Origin: Deinococcus sp.
Lineage (GTDB): Bacteria > Deinococcota > Deinococci > Deinococcales > Deinococcaceae
Assembly: GCA_018260375.1 (NCBI GenBank)
Contig: JAGLBF010000018.1
Location: forward strand, 1 to 25,212
Direction: 5' to 3'
Length of the DNA stretch: 25,212 bases
This document shows positions 1 through 7,558 of this stretch, piece by piece (the first letter of the stretch is position 1; every line of letters begins with the position of its first letter). A program made the translations under genes and the position numbers. The notes below the pieces were generated by a model. It did not search any database, was not told where the DNA came from, and worked only from the letters and a program-made list of their open reading frames with translations.

Positions 1-2
1 GC

Positions 3-155
3 GACATGGTGGGCAAGGAAGTGATTGACGAGGGCCAGATTGACGCGGTAGACCAGATGATTGAGGCTGTGATGCTAAACGGTGGCCGGGTGCGCTTTGT
101 GGACAACGACCAGCTCACCGAATACCAGGGTTTGGCGATGATCACCCGCTTCTAA
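3..155 (+). CDS. C-terminal fragment of an upstream protein, possibly baeRF (eRF1-like) family
   Basis: The reading frame is open from the window edge and ends at TAA (153-155). It gives about 50 residues ending in GLAMITRF. The tail has an acidic helix (VIDEGQIDAVDQMIEAVML), then a beta strand (GGRVRFVDND) and a hydrophobic end of the form G-x-x-A-x-I-x-R-[FY]. That layout resembles the C-termini of bacterial archaeo-eukaryotic release factor (baeRF) proteins, where a helix, a strand and a terminal LRY/LRF are usual. The match is by eye on a short piece, so the family is a weak inference. The gene is cut by the window start and is separated from the urease operon by more than 300 bp. Confidence 0.4.
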   Translation, partial: DMVGKEVIDEGQIDAVDQMIEAVMLNGGRVRFVDNDQLTEYQGLAMITRF

Positions 156-472
156 CGCTCAGGGAAAGGCTTCTTCAGTTTGCCCACGACAGCTCAGGCG
201 AACTTGTACATTGAAAATAAAATAGGGCAGAACAGCCCAGTGGCAATGGAGGAATTCCCAGTGTTCGGGGGTGACAGACGTGCCACTGGGCTGCCCTATG
301 CTTCACTGGGCCGGCGTGACAGGCAACTGGGGATGCGTGGCCCCAACCCAAACCTGCTTCAGGGAAGCGCATCTGTTTCCCCGCAAGGGTGATGCCCTGT
401 TGTGTTACACTGGCTCCTGCCGAAACATTGCGTGTAAGCCGTACTCACTCTCATAGACCGAGGTTCTAAAGC
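156..472. other. Non-coding region upstream of the urease operon
   Basis: This 317-bp gap has no convincing gene; short open frames on both strands have no recognisable protein features. It contains a large imperfect hairpin (222-299, listed separately) and a degenerate direct repeat beginning GTGACAG at 271 and again at 316. The urease promoter should lie here. A possible -10 TACACT follows TTGTGT near 400-411, but no good -35 box could be assigned. Only a weak GAGGT lies about 10 nt before the ureAB start codon at 473. Confidence 0.5.
222..299. promoter_or_regulatory. Large imperfect inverted repeat upstream of urease
   Basis: The right arm (281-299) read in reverse complement is ATAGGGCAGCCCAGTGGCA. 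The left arm (222-245) is identical except for a 5-nt insertion, giving a 19-bp stem with one bulge and a 35-nt loop. There is no T-tract on either side, so it is not a typical intrinsic terminator. It could be an RNA structure at the end of the upstream transcript, a regulatory leader for urease, or a decayed mobile repeat. It does not share the ATACGGACT ends of the repeat family found later in the window. Confidence 0.55.
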
Positions 473-1186
473 ATGCATCTAACCGACCGTGAACGCGATA
501 AGCTCCTGATTTACCTTGCAGCGCAACTGGCCAAGGAACGCCGTGCCAGAGGACTCAAGCTGAACTATCCAGAAGCTGTAGCCCTGCTGACTGCCGAGAT
601 GCTTGAAGGCGCACGCGACGGCAAGAGTGTGGAAGACGTGATGAGCCTGGGCGGGCAAATCCTGACCACCGACGCCGTGATGGACGGCGTGGCCGAGATG
701 CTCAAGGATTTGCAGGTAGAGGCGACCTTCCGCGACGGTACCAAGTTGGTGTCTATCCACAACCCTATTCGCGGTGACCGCAGCCAGGTGGTGCCGGGCG
801 AGTACCTGCTGGAACAGGAAGAAATTGACCTGAACGTGGGCAAGGAAGTCACCAGCATGACCGTGGCGAATACTGCCGACCGGCCCATTCAGGTCGGCAG
901 CCACTTTCACTTTTTTGAAGCTAACAAGGGGCTCCGATTCCCGCGTGAGGAGGCTTACGGCAAGCGCCTGAATATCCCCTCGGGCACGGCGGTGCGCTTT
1001 GAGCCGGGTGAGGAAAAGGAAGTCAAGCTGATTCACATTAGCGGGCGGCGCGTGGTGTACGGCATGAACGCACTGGTCAACGGGCAACTTGACGACCCCG
1101 CCGTGCGTGAACAGGCGCTGGAACGTGCCCGGCAGCAAGGCTACATGGGCGAACAGGCCCCGACTGACTTAGGAAATGAAGTATGA
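473..1186 (+). CDS. ureAB: Fused urease gamma-beta subunit (UreA-UreB)
   Basis: This 237-aa structural subunit of nickel-dependent urease joins the gamma subunit (about residues 1-100) to the beta subunit (about 110-220) in one chain. The gamma part begins MHLTDRERDKLLIY and contains the conserved EDVMSLGGQIL region. The beta part contains VPGEYLLEQEEIDLNVGKE, then QVGSHFHFFEANKGLRF and the RLNIPSGTAVRFEPGE stretch. The fused length matches the two-subunit Helicobacter arrangement (about 238 aa) rather than the three-subunit enteric one. The stop codon overlaps the ureC start as ATGA (1183-1186), implying translational coupling. The start at 473 was chosen because the gamma-subunit N-terminus is normally MxLTxRE. 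Confidence 0.96.
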   Translation: MHLTDRERDKLLIYLAAQLAKERRARGLKLNYPEAVALLTAEMLEGARDGKSVEDVMSLGGQILTTDAVMDGVAEMLKDLQVEATFRDGTKLVSIHNPIRGDRSQVVPGEYLLEQEEIDLNVGKEVTSMTVANTADRPIQVGSHFHFFEANKGLRFPREEAYGKRLNIPSGTAVRFEPGEEKEVKLIHISGRRVVYGMNALVNGQLDDPAVREQALERARQQGYMGEQAPTDLGNEV

Positions 1187-2889
1187 ACATCAGCCGCCAG
1201 CAGTACGCTGACCTGTTCGGCCCGACCACGGGCGACCGCATTCGCCTGGGCGACACCGGACTGTTCATCGAGATTGAAAAGGACTACGCCAGCTACGGCG
1301 ACGAGGTGATGTTCGGCGGCGGCAAGGTCATCCGTGACGGGCAGGCCCAGAGCAGCACCGCCGCCCGCCGGGACCCCAACGTGCCCGACTTGGTGATTAC
1401 CAACGTCATCATTCTGGATCACTGGGGTATCGTGAAGGCTGACGTGGGCGTGCGCGACGGGCGCATCTGCGGTATCGGCAAGGCGGGCAACCCTGACACC
1501 CAGAACGACGTCAGCCCCGGTATGACCATCGGGGCCAGCACCGAAATTATCTCTGGCAAGGGCATGATTCTCACGGCGGGCGGCATCGACACCCACATTC
1601 ACCACGTGGCCCCGCAGCAGATCTGGACGGCGCTGGAATCGGGCCTGACCACCATGATCGGCGGCGGCACTGGCCCAGCAGCGGGGTCAACAGCCACCAG
1701 CATTACCCCTGGCAAGTGGTACATCCACCGCATGTTGGAATCGCTCTCTGGCCTGCCGATGAACTTTGGTTTGCTGGGCAAAGGCAATTGCAGCAGCCCC
1801 GAACCGCTGGTCGAGCAGATTCGAGCTGGAGCGGTGGGCCTCAAGATTCACGAAGACTGGGGATCGACGCCGCCCACCATTCGCCGGGCGCTGGAAGTGG
1901 CCGACCAGTACGACATTCAGGTTGCGCTGCACAGCGACAGCCTCAATGAATCCACCTTTGTGGACGGCTGCATCGACGCCTTCGAAGGCCGCACCATCCA
2001 CAGCTTTCACACCGAGGGCGCAGGCGGCGGACACGCGCCCGATATCATCCGCATCTCGGGGCTCCCCAACGTGCTGCCTTCCAGCACCAATTCCACCATG
2101 CCTTTTACGGTGAATACCATCGTCGAGCACCTCGACATGCTGCTGGTGGCGCACCACCTGGATTCCGACATTCCCGAGGACGTGGCTTTTGCCGAAAGCC
2201 GCATTCGCCCCGAAACCGTCTCCGCCGAGGACGTGCTGCAAGACCTGGGCATCATTTCCATGATGAGCAGCGACTCGCAGGCGATGGGCCGCGTGGGTGA
2301 AGTGATTAGCCGCACCTGGCAAAGCGCCGACAAGATGAAAAAGCAGCGCGGCAGCCTGAAGGGAGATGGCCGGGCCGACAACTTCCGCGCCAAGCGTTAT
2401 GTCGCCAAGTACACCATCAACCCCGCCATCACGCACGGCATTGCGCACGAGGTGGGCAGCGTAGAAGTGGGCAAACTGGCCGACTTGGTGCTGTGGTATC
2501 CCAAGTTCTTCGGGGTCAAGCCGAACATGGTCATCAAGGGCGGGCTGATTGTGGCTGCCGACATGGGCGACATCAACGCCGCCATCACCACGCCGCAGCC
2601 GGTGTACATGCGCCCCATGTATGCCGCGTTCGGACGGGGCATGAGCGCGACCTGCCTGCATTTCGTCTCGCAACTCAGCCTGCAAGAAGGCAACCTACCC
2701 GAGGTTGACCGCCCGTACTGCGCCGTGAAAAACACCCGCGACATAGGTAAAAAGGACATGATTCACAATAGCGAAGCGCCTGAGATTTACGTCAACCCCG
2801 AAACCTTCGAGGTGTACGTGAATGGCGAACTGATGACCAGTGACCCTGCCGAGGAACTGCCGCTGGCGCAGAAGTATTTCCTATTTTGA
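1183..2889 (+). CDS. ureC: Urease catalytic alpha subunit
   Basis: This 568-aa protein hydrolyses urea to ammonia and carbamate in the cytoplasm. Active-site residues are visible with a +4 offset from Klebsiella numbering: the HIH nickel ligands (His138, His140) in GGIDTHIHHVAPQ, the carbamylated Lys221 in GLKIHEDWG, histidines in VALHSDSLNE and TIHSFHTEGAGGGHAPDI, and Asp364 in SMMSSDSQAMGR. The mobile flap normally reads MVCHHLD, but here it reads LVAHHLD, so the flap cysteine is Ala323. All other catalytic residues are present, so the enzyme is expected to be active. The gene starts with ATG inside the ureAB stop, preceded by AGGAAATGA as ribosome binding site. The length is typical for the family. 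Confidence 0.98.
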   Translation: MNISRQQYADLFGPTTGDRIRLGDTGLFIEIEKDYASYGDEVMFGGGKVIRDGQAQSSTAARRDPNVPDLVITNVIILDHWGIVKADVGVRDGRICGIGKAGNPDTQNDVSPGMTIGASTEIISGKGMILTAGGIDTHIHHVAPQQIWTALESGLTTMIGGGTGPAAGSTATSITPGKWYIHRMLESLSGLPMNFGLLGKGNCSSPEPLVEQIRAGAVGLKIHEDWGSTPPTIRRALEVADQYDIQVALHSDSLNESTFVDGCIDAFEGRTIHSFHTEGAGGGHAPDIIRISGLPNVLPSSTNSTMPFTVNTIVEHLDMLLVAHHLDSDIPEDVAFAESRIRPETVSAEDVLQDLGIISMMSSDSQAMGRVGEVISRTWQSADKMKKQRGSLKGDGRADNFRAKRYVAKYTINPAITHGIAHEVGSVEVGKLADLVLWYPKFFGVKPNMVIKGGLIVAADMGDINAAITTPQPVYMRPMYAAFGRGMSATCLHFVSQLSLQEGNLPEVDRPYCAVKNTRDIGKKDMIHNSEAPEIYVNPETFEVYVNGELMTSDPAEELPLAQKYFLF

Positions 2890-2901
2890 GGTGCGCCGCA
2901 A

Positions 2902-3243
2902 GTGCATGAAGCTTCCGTGGCTCTTTCTCTGATCGAGGTGGTCTGCGAAGTGCTGGAGGAACACGGCGCGCAGCGCGCTATTTCTCTTACTGTACGCCTG
3001 GGCGAGTGGGCGAGCGTGGTGCCCGAAGCACTAGAAGCCGCCTTCCCCGCCTGCGCACAAGGCACCCCGCTGGAGGGCGCGGCCCTGCATATTCAGCGCG
3101 TGCCGGGCGTCGGCGAGTGCCCCACTCACGGCCCCATACCCCTGAACGTGCTGCGCGGCCTGCGCTGTCCAGAATGCGGTCAGCCCACACCCCGACTCTT
3201 GCAGGGCGATGAACTGGAACTGGAAGAGCTGGAACTGGCATAG
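2902..3243 (+). CDS. hypA: HypA nickel metallochaperone
   Basis: This 113-aa protein is a nickel carrier that hands Ni(II) to metalloenzyme maturation GTPases. The GTG start gives MHEASVAL, and the MHE N-terminus with His2 is the known nickel site of HypA, which fixes the start. A GAGGTG ribosome binding site lies 9-10 nt upstream. The structural zinc site is unusual: where HypA normally has CxxC...CxxC, this protein has Cys73-Pro-Thr-His76 and Cys89-Pro-Glu-Cys92. The gene follows ureC by 12 bp and precedes hypB. No hydrogenase gene is present in the window, so its likely client is urease, as known for Helicobacter pylori. Confidence 0.92.
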   Translation: MHEASVALSLIEVVCEVLEEHGAQRAISLTVRLGEWASVVPEALEAAFPACAQGTPLEGAALHIQRVPGVGECPTHGPIPLNVLRGLRCPECGQPTPRLLQGDELELEELELA

Positions 3244-3301
3244 AGCCGTCTATATTCCCCGTATTCCACAAGCCGCCGCTGCCAACAAAGGAATTTCACC
3301 C

Positions 3302-3970
3302 ATGACCACCACCCCCCGCATCGTCACGGTACGCCAGAACATCCTAAAAGCCAACGACCACACCGCTGCTGAGAACCGTCAGACCTTTGAGGCGGCGGGC
3401 GTGCGGGCCATCAACCTCGTTTCTAGCCCCGGCGCGGGCAAAACGGCCCTGCTGGAGTGCACCCTGCGTAACCTCAGCGCTCAGGTGCGGATGGCCGTTG
3501 CCGTCGGCGACCTCGCCACCGAAAACGATGCGGCCCGCTTGCGGCAGTGGGGCGCACAGGCGGAGCAGATTGTCACGGGAACCATTTGCCACCTCGACGC
3601 GGCGATGGTGCAGAATGTGCTGGAAAAGTTCAGCTTGAATGACTTGGACGTACTGTTTCTGGAAAATGTAGGCAACTTGGTGTGCCCCAGTTCCTTCGAC
3701 CTGGGCGAAGCCGCCCGCGCCGTGCTGATTTCAACGACCGAGGGCGAAGACAAGCCGCTGAAATACCCCACCATATTCAACACAGCGGACGTGGTGGTGA
3801 TTACCAAGATGGATATTGCCGAGGCGGTGGGCTTTGATCTGGCGCTATGCCGCGAGAACATCGACCGCGCCTGTCCTGGCGTGCCCATCTTGGAACTCAG
3901 CAGTCGTCAGGGCACGGGGCTGGACAAGTGGTTTGCCTTCGTGCGTAGGCAGATGGAGGTCGCCCGTTGA
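3302..3970 (+). CDS. hypB: HypB GTPase for nickel insertion
   Basis: This 222-aa SIMIBI-class GTPase works with HypA in nickel delivery. It shows the P-loop SSPGAGKT (about residues 41-48), the GDLATENDAARL segment, CHLDAAMV, the conserved LENVGNLVCP metal-site region and a TKMD base-recognition motif. It lacks the histidine-rich stretch and the N-terminal CxxCGC site found in some HypB proteins, so it is a compact form without nickel storage. The open frame extends to 3209, but that extension overlaps hypA and is tryptophan-rich and unlike the family. The ATG at 3302 has AAAGGA upstream and gives a normal HypB N-terminus. The stop overlaps the ureE start as TTGA (3967-3970). Confidence 0.94.
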   Translation: MTTTPRIVTVRQNILKANDHTAAENRQTFEAAGVRAINLVSSPGAGKTALLECTLRNLSAQVRMAVAVGDLATENDAARLRQWGAQAEQIVTGTICHLDAAMVQNVLEKFSLNDLDVLFLENVGNLVCPSSFDLGEAARAVLISTTEGEDKPLKYPTIFNTADVVVITKMDIAEAVGFDLALCRENIDRACPGVPILELSSRQGTGLDKWFAFVRRQMEVAR

Positions 3971-4443
3971 CCCGACTAACTGGCCTGCGCCGCGCCGTTC
4001 TGCCCCAGGACACCCGCCCCCTGCCGGAGCCTGAGACGCTGCTGGAGCAGACGGTGCGGGTGCCCATGACCGCCGTGGATCGCCGCCGCGTGCGCCGCCG
4101 CCTGAACGCTCCCGACGGCACCGAGTTGCAGCTGGCCTTCCCGACGGGCACGGTGCTGACACCCGGCAGCGTGCTGGGCGAAGTAGACGGCGTGACCTAT
4201 CTGGTGGAGGCCGCCGCCGAGGACGTGGCGACGGTGCGCCCCAACTCACTGCCCGAAGCGGTAGCCGTCGCCCACGCGGTGGGCAACCTGCACCGCGACT
4301 TCGTGGCTTGCCAGGACGAGGAAAGCACCTTTTTGGTGCTGTGGGACGCCCCAATGGAACTGCTGCTCAGCCGCCTGGGCGTGCCTTTCGTGCGCGAGCA
4401 GCGGCCCTTTCACGGGCGGCCCAGCTGGGAGCACGAAGGATGA
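3967..4443 (+). CDS. ureE: Urease accessory protein UreE (nickel chaperone)
   Basis: This 158-aa metallochaperone delivers nickel to the urease UreD-UreF-UreG complex. An N-terminal peptide-binding-like domain is followed by the metal-binding domain, which contains HAVGNLH (around residues 99-105), equivalent to the conserved GNxH nickel-bridging histidine. The C-terminus ends RPSWEHEG and has no polyhistidine tail, so bulk nickel storage is absent. This fits with the neighbouring HypA/HypB supplying nickel. The TTG start overlaps the hypB stop as TTGA, and its own stop overlaps the ureF start as ATGA, pointing to coupled translation. The TTG start is chosen from this overlap; no nearby ATG gives a full-length protein. 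Confidence 0.88.
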   Translation: MTRLTGLRRAVLPQDTRPLPEPETLLEQTVRVPMTAVDRRRVRRRLNAPDGTELQLAFPTGTVLTPGSVLGEVDGVTYLVEAAAEDVATVRPNSLPEAVAVAHAVGNLHRDFVACQDEESTFLVLWDAPMELLLSRLGVPFVREQRPFHGRPSWEHEG

Positions 4444-5111
4444 GTGCCGCCCTCCCCTCCCCCTTTCTGAGTCAGCTGCGGCTGCTGCAACTGGCCGATT
4501 CTGCCTTCCCGACGGGCGCTTACGCCTTCAGCGACGGCCTGGAAACCCTGACCCAGCGCGGCGCGGTTCGCACGGCGGACGACCTCACCGCCTTTCTGAG
4601 TGGGCAGTTGCGCCACGGCTTCGGGCTGCAGGATGTGCCCGCCTGTGCGCTGGCCTGGAGTCTTTCGCCCCAGGAACTGCCTGAGCTCGATGACCTGCTG
4701 GACAACTTAAAACTGGTGCGCGGCCCGCGTGAAGCCAGCTTGCGGGTCGGTGCTAACCTGCGTAAAGCGGCCCTGCACCTCTGGCCCGCCGACCTGCAAG
4801 ACTTGCCTGCCACCCGCCACCATGCCACCGTGTTCGGGGCGCTGGCCCGGTGCCTAGGCGCGGCGCAGGAGCAAGCAGTGTGCGCCTACGTTTCGGCCTG
4901 GCTGCTGGGCCGCGTGACTTCGGCCACCCGCTTGATGAAACTGGGCGGGCTGGATGCCCAGCGCTGCGCCGCCCGCTGTGAAGACAAAGCGCAGTGGGCC
5001 GTAGCGCAGGCGCTGCAGGCCACGCTAGATGACTTTGGCGGTTTCAGCACCCTGCTGGATATCGGCGCGCAGGAGCAGGCCAGCCTAGAGCAGCGGCTCT
5101 TTCAATCCTGA
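4440..5111 (+). CDS. ureF: Urease accessory protein UreF
   Basis: This 223-aa all-helical protein gates GTP hydrolysis by UreG within the urease activation complex. Family features are the N-terminal LLQLADSAFPTGAYAFSDGLE segment (split here as LLQLADSAFPTGA then YAFSDGLE), the LDDLLDNLKLVRGPREASLRVG region and the C-terminal ATRLMKLGGLDAQ region. An open frame extends upstream to 4308, but that part overlaps ureE and is arginine-rich. The ATG at 4440 overlaps the ureE stop (ATGA, 4440-4443) and gives the usual length. The gene sits between ureE and ureG, the standard order for these accessory genes. Confidence 0.93.
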   Translation: MSAALPSPFLSQLRLLQLADSAFPTGAYAFSDGLETLTQRGAVRTADDLTAFLSGQLRHGFGLQDVPACALAWSLSPQELPELDDLLDNLKLVRGPREASLRVGANLRKAALHLWPADLQDLPATRHHATVFGALARCLGAAQEQAVCAYVSAWLLGRVTSATRLMKLGGLDAQRCAARCEDKAQWAVAQALQATLDDFGGFSTLLDIGAQEQASLEQRLFQS

Positions 5112-5146
5112 ATTCTCAATCAATCCCCTAGTTCTGAGGACATGCG

Positions 5147-5809
5147 ATGACTAACAAAGAACCGAGACAAGGCCCCGTCAAAATCGGTGTGGGCGGCCCA
5201 GTCGGCAGTGGCAAAACCGCCCTACTGGAAGTGCTGTGCCGCCAACTGCGCAACCGTTATGACATCGCCGTGATCACCAACGACATCTACACCTTTGAAG
5301 ACCAGCGCATTCTAACCCGCGCCGCCGCACTGCCCGCCGAACGCATCCGGGGCGTTCAGACGGGCGGCTGCCCCCACACCGCCATTCGGGAAGATAGCTC
5401 GCTCAACCAGGAGGAAGTTGAGAAGCTGGAATCCGAGTTTCCCGCGCTGGAACTGCTTTTTATCGAATCTGGCGGCGACAATCTGGCCTCTAGCTTCTCG
5501 CCCGAACTGGTGGACGCCTGGATCTTCGTGCTGGACGTGTCGGGCGGCGAAAAAGTGCCCCGCAAGGGTGGCCCTGGCGTGCGCAACTCTGACCTTCTGG
5601 TGATCAACAAGACCGACCTCGCGCCCTTGGTGGGGGCCGACTTGAGCGTGATGGACGCTGATGCACGCGCCCAGCGTACCGTGCAGGGCGAAGTCAATCC
5701 CTTTGTGTTTACCAACATCAAAAGCGGCGAAGGTGTCTCCGAGGTCATCGCCTGGATTGAACACAGCCTGCTGTTCAGAGACGTTTCTCCCCCCAAGGTG
5801 GGTCTTTGA
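5147..5809 (+). CDS. ureG: Urease accessory GTPase UreG
   Basis: This 220-aa SIMIBI GTPase powers nickel and CO2 insertion into apo-urease. It carries the P-loop GVGGPVGSGKTALLE (residues about 12-26), the metal-binding CPH motif in TGGCPHTAIREDSS, the ESGGDNLASSFSPEL switch segment and the NKTDLA guanine-specificity motif. A ribosome binding site, TGAGGA, lies 7 nt before the ATG, after a 35-bp gap from ureF. This is the only sizeable internal gap in the second half of the operon. The stop overlaps the TTG start of ureD as TTGA (5806-5809). The protein is close to full family length with no visible lesions. Confidence 0.97.
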   Translation: MTNKEPRQGPVKIGVGGPVGSGKTALLEVLCRQLRNRYDIAVITNDIYTFEDQRILTRAAALPAERIRGVQTGGCPHTAIREDSSLNQEEVEKLESEFPALELLFIESGGDNLASSFSPELVDAWIFVLDVSGGEKVPRKGGPGVRNSDLLVINKTDLAPLVGADLSVMDADARAQRTVQGEVNPFVFTNIKSGEGVSEVIAWIEHSLLFRDVSPPKVGL

Positions 5810-6618
5810 GCCTGTTTAACCGCACCCGCCACGGCATTTTGCACCTGGAGTTCGGGCTTAGGCGGGGCCAGTATGGGCCAGAAACCTTTTTGCGCCGCGA
5901 CAAACAGAAGACGCCACTGATGATTATTCGGCCCTTTCCGCTGCCCTGCGGCACATTGATGGTGTTTATCGTGAACCCCACGGGCGGCGTATTCGGGGGG
6001 GATACCAGCGAAATCGTGGTGCAGGCGGAGGCGGGCACGCGGGTATTGGTGCTCACGCAGTCGGCCACCCGCATTCAGCCCTACCGCACCGACGACGTGG
6101 CCGTGCAGGACATCCACTTTAAGGTGGCAGGCGGGGCGCGGCTGGAGTACTACCCCGAGCGCACCATTCCTTTTGCGGGCAGCCGCTTTCGGCAAACCAT
6201 TCACGCTGACCTGGAAGACGGAGCCGAGTTCGGGTGCACCGAAACCTTTTCTACAGGACGAGTACAAAGCGGTGAGCGGCTAGCTTTCGCGCTATACGAG
6301 AGCCGGGTGGAGGTGAGGCAGGGGGGCCGCCGGGTATACCTTGACCGGCAGCGGGTGGTTCCGGACGAGCATCTGCGTGCGCCAGGGCTGCTGGGCACGG
6401 CAGATTATGTCGCCAGTGGGGTGTGGGTCGGCGGTGGAGAGGTCAGCGAGTGGCCCACCTTGCCAGGAGAACTCAGCACAGGCCGCACGGCAAGCGGGGC
6501 CGTGTGGTTGCGCGGCGTCGCGGGGCGCGGGCCAGTGCTGGACGCCCGCCTGAACGCCGCCTGCGAGCAGTTGCGCGGGCAACTTTTTGGCGCGGTGCCC
6601 CTGAAGGTGAGACGCTGA
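5806..6618 (+). CDS. ureD: Urease accessory protein UreD (UreH)
   Basis: This 270-aa scaffold protein binds apo-urease and recruits UreF and UreG for nickel insertion. Recognisable blocks are LRRDKQKTPLMIIRPFP near the N-terminus, NPTGGVFGGD, LTQSATRIQP and EYYPERTIPFAGSRF, all typical of UreD. The start is TTG overlapping the ureG stop, with AAGGTGGG upstream as ribosome binding site. It is the last gene of the operon, whereas ureD is first in many enteric clusters. No intrinsic terminator is obvious just downstream. Confidence 0.93.
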   Translation: MSLFNRTRHGILHLEFGLRRGQYGPETFLRRDKQKTPLMIIRPFPLPCGTLMVFIVNPTGGVFGGDTSEIVVQAEAGTRVLVLTQSATRIQPYRTDDVAVQDIHFKVAGGARLEYYPERTIPFAGSRFRQTIHADLEDGAEFGCTETFSTGRVQSGERLAFALYESRVEVRQGGRRVYLDRQRVVPDEHLRAPGLLGTADYVASGVWVGGGEVSEWPTLPGELSTGRTASGAVWLRGVAGRGPVLDARLNAACEQLRGQLFGAVPLKVRR

Positions 6619-6785
6619 GGCAGCAACAGTGCACGGGACGCGCGTGCAGTAGCGGGTTCAGTAGGGGTAGGCAGATAGGAGGTTGCGTGCCAGACGGCTT
6701 GTCTGCATTCAGAATGCCAATGGAATTCTTCTGTAGGCATAGGTAATGCTCACTGTTTGCTTTTTGGGTACATATACCTACTAGA

Positions 6786-7070
6786 ATGCGGTATGAGAAC
6801 TGTAGCGAACGATCAAAATGTGGTGTTTGGCACGCAGTTTTCCCGATCAGTGCCGAATGCGGTTCGGCACGAACCCCTAGCACCCGAGGTGAGAAGCATC
6901 ATTCAACACACCGTCTGGCTGCACCGCGCTGCATCCCGCCCCCCGCTGCACCGCGAGTGCGTCGCATCATCGCTCTTTACCGGAATGGTGGCCTGGACGC
7001 GCTCAAGGAGTGCATTCACTCTGGACGTGCAAGTCGGTTCACGCCAGAAATTTTGGAAACTCTCGAATGA
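6786..7070 (+). pseudogene. Decayed IS630-like transposase N-terminal remnant
   Basis: The last 40 or so codons (about 6950-7067) encode RIIALYRNGGLDALKE, then HSGRASRFTPEILETLE. This matches the end of the N-terminal helix-turn-helix of IS630-family transposases, where a WxxRFxxxGxxGL segment is followed by SGRPxxLTPE. The upstream half of the frame does not look like a transposase; a neighbouring frame (from about 6793) carries PEVRSIIQHTVWLHRA, more like the expected first helices, so a frameshift is likely. There is no DDE catalytic domain downstream and no terminal repeats were found. The stop overlaps the next ATG as ATGA (7067-7070). An 8-bp perfect hairpin, GTGCCGAA/TTCGGCAC (6850-6870), lies within the remnant. 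Confidence 0.45.
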
Positions 7071-7381
7071 CAATCGCTTCAAAAAGTAAAGTCTATCTGG
7101 CACTTGTCGTAGTAAAACTACAGAACCTTTCAGATAACGAAAAGACTCTATATCGAGAGGACATCCTGCTACAGGCAGCAACCAATATTGAATTAGCACA
7201 AACCCTTATAGCTGAAACCGCCAAGAGTGAGGAAATATTCTACCAGAATAGCTATGGAGAAACCATCTCGGTTCAATTTCTGAAAATACAGGATATCAAA
7301 GAATATGATGGCAGCAATCAGCTATACAGCAGGCACTTCAAAGATATACATACATACGAAAATCTTAATTCACTAGATTGA
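7067..7381 (+). CDS. Small DUF4288-like protein
   Basis: This 104-aa protein resembles the DUF4288 family. An N-terminal strand, VYLALVVVK, is followed by YREDILLQAATNIELAQTLI, a segment like the family's strand-helix with 'eEALxxA', and by a final FLKIQDIKEYDGSNQLYSR strand with the characteristic LYSR ending. The role of DUF4288 is not established. The ATG at 7067 was chosen because it overlaps the preceding stop and starts just before the conserved strand; the open frame goes back to 7010 through the transposase remnant. Base composition is much more AT-rich than the urease genes, suggesting horizontal acquisition. A possible terminator begins 3 bp after the stop. Confidence 0.6.
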   Translation: MTIASKSKVYLALVVVKLQNLSDNEKTLYREDILLQAATNIELAQTLIAETAKSEEIFYQNSYGETISVQFLKIQDIKEYDGSNQLYSRHFKDIHTYENLNSLD

Positions 7382-7383
7382 GG

Positions 7384-7414
7384 GCTAAGGAAAGCAGTCG
7401 CTTAGCTTCATTTT
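7384..7414 (+). terminator. Candidate intrinsic terminator
   Basis: A perfect 6-bp stem, GCTAAG (7384-7389) with CTTAGC (7401-7406), an 11-nt loop and a following TTCATTTTG lie immediately after the stop codon of the DUF4288-like gene. The stem is weak for a terminator but the position and T-rich tail fit. Confidence 0.4.
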
Positions 7415-7558
7415 GTGTTGCACTTCTTACACGAGTCCATTATGACTGCTTAAAATTTACGGTTCTTATATTTAACTGAATTTTTATGCCATGTAAAGCC
7501 CTAATCGCTTTTATATCATTTCTAATAAATAATTTTTTAGCACAATCTACCTTTAACC

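Noticed and set aside
1687..2685. A 332-aa open frame on the minus strand inside ureC
   Set aside because: It is a GC-rich antisense shadow of a certain gene, rich in His and Ala, with no domain or ribosome binding site.
3209..3301. N-terminal extension of HypB
   Set aside because: It overlaps hypA and is Trp-rich; the ATG at 3302 has a ribosome binding site and the expected N-terminus.
2902..3970. Hydrogenase maturation locus
   Set aside because: Only hypA and hypB are present, inside the urease operon; hypC-F and hydrogenase structural genes are not seen.
5356..6267. A 303-aa minus-strand open frame across ureG and ureD
   Set aside because: It runs antisense through two confident genes and has no recognisable protein features.
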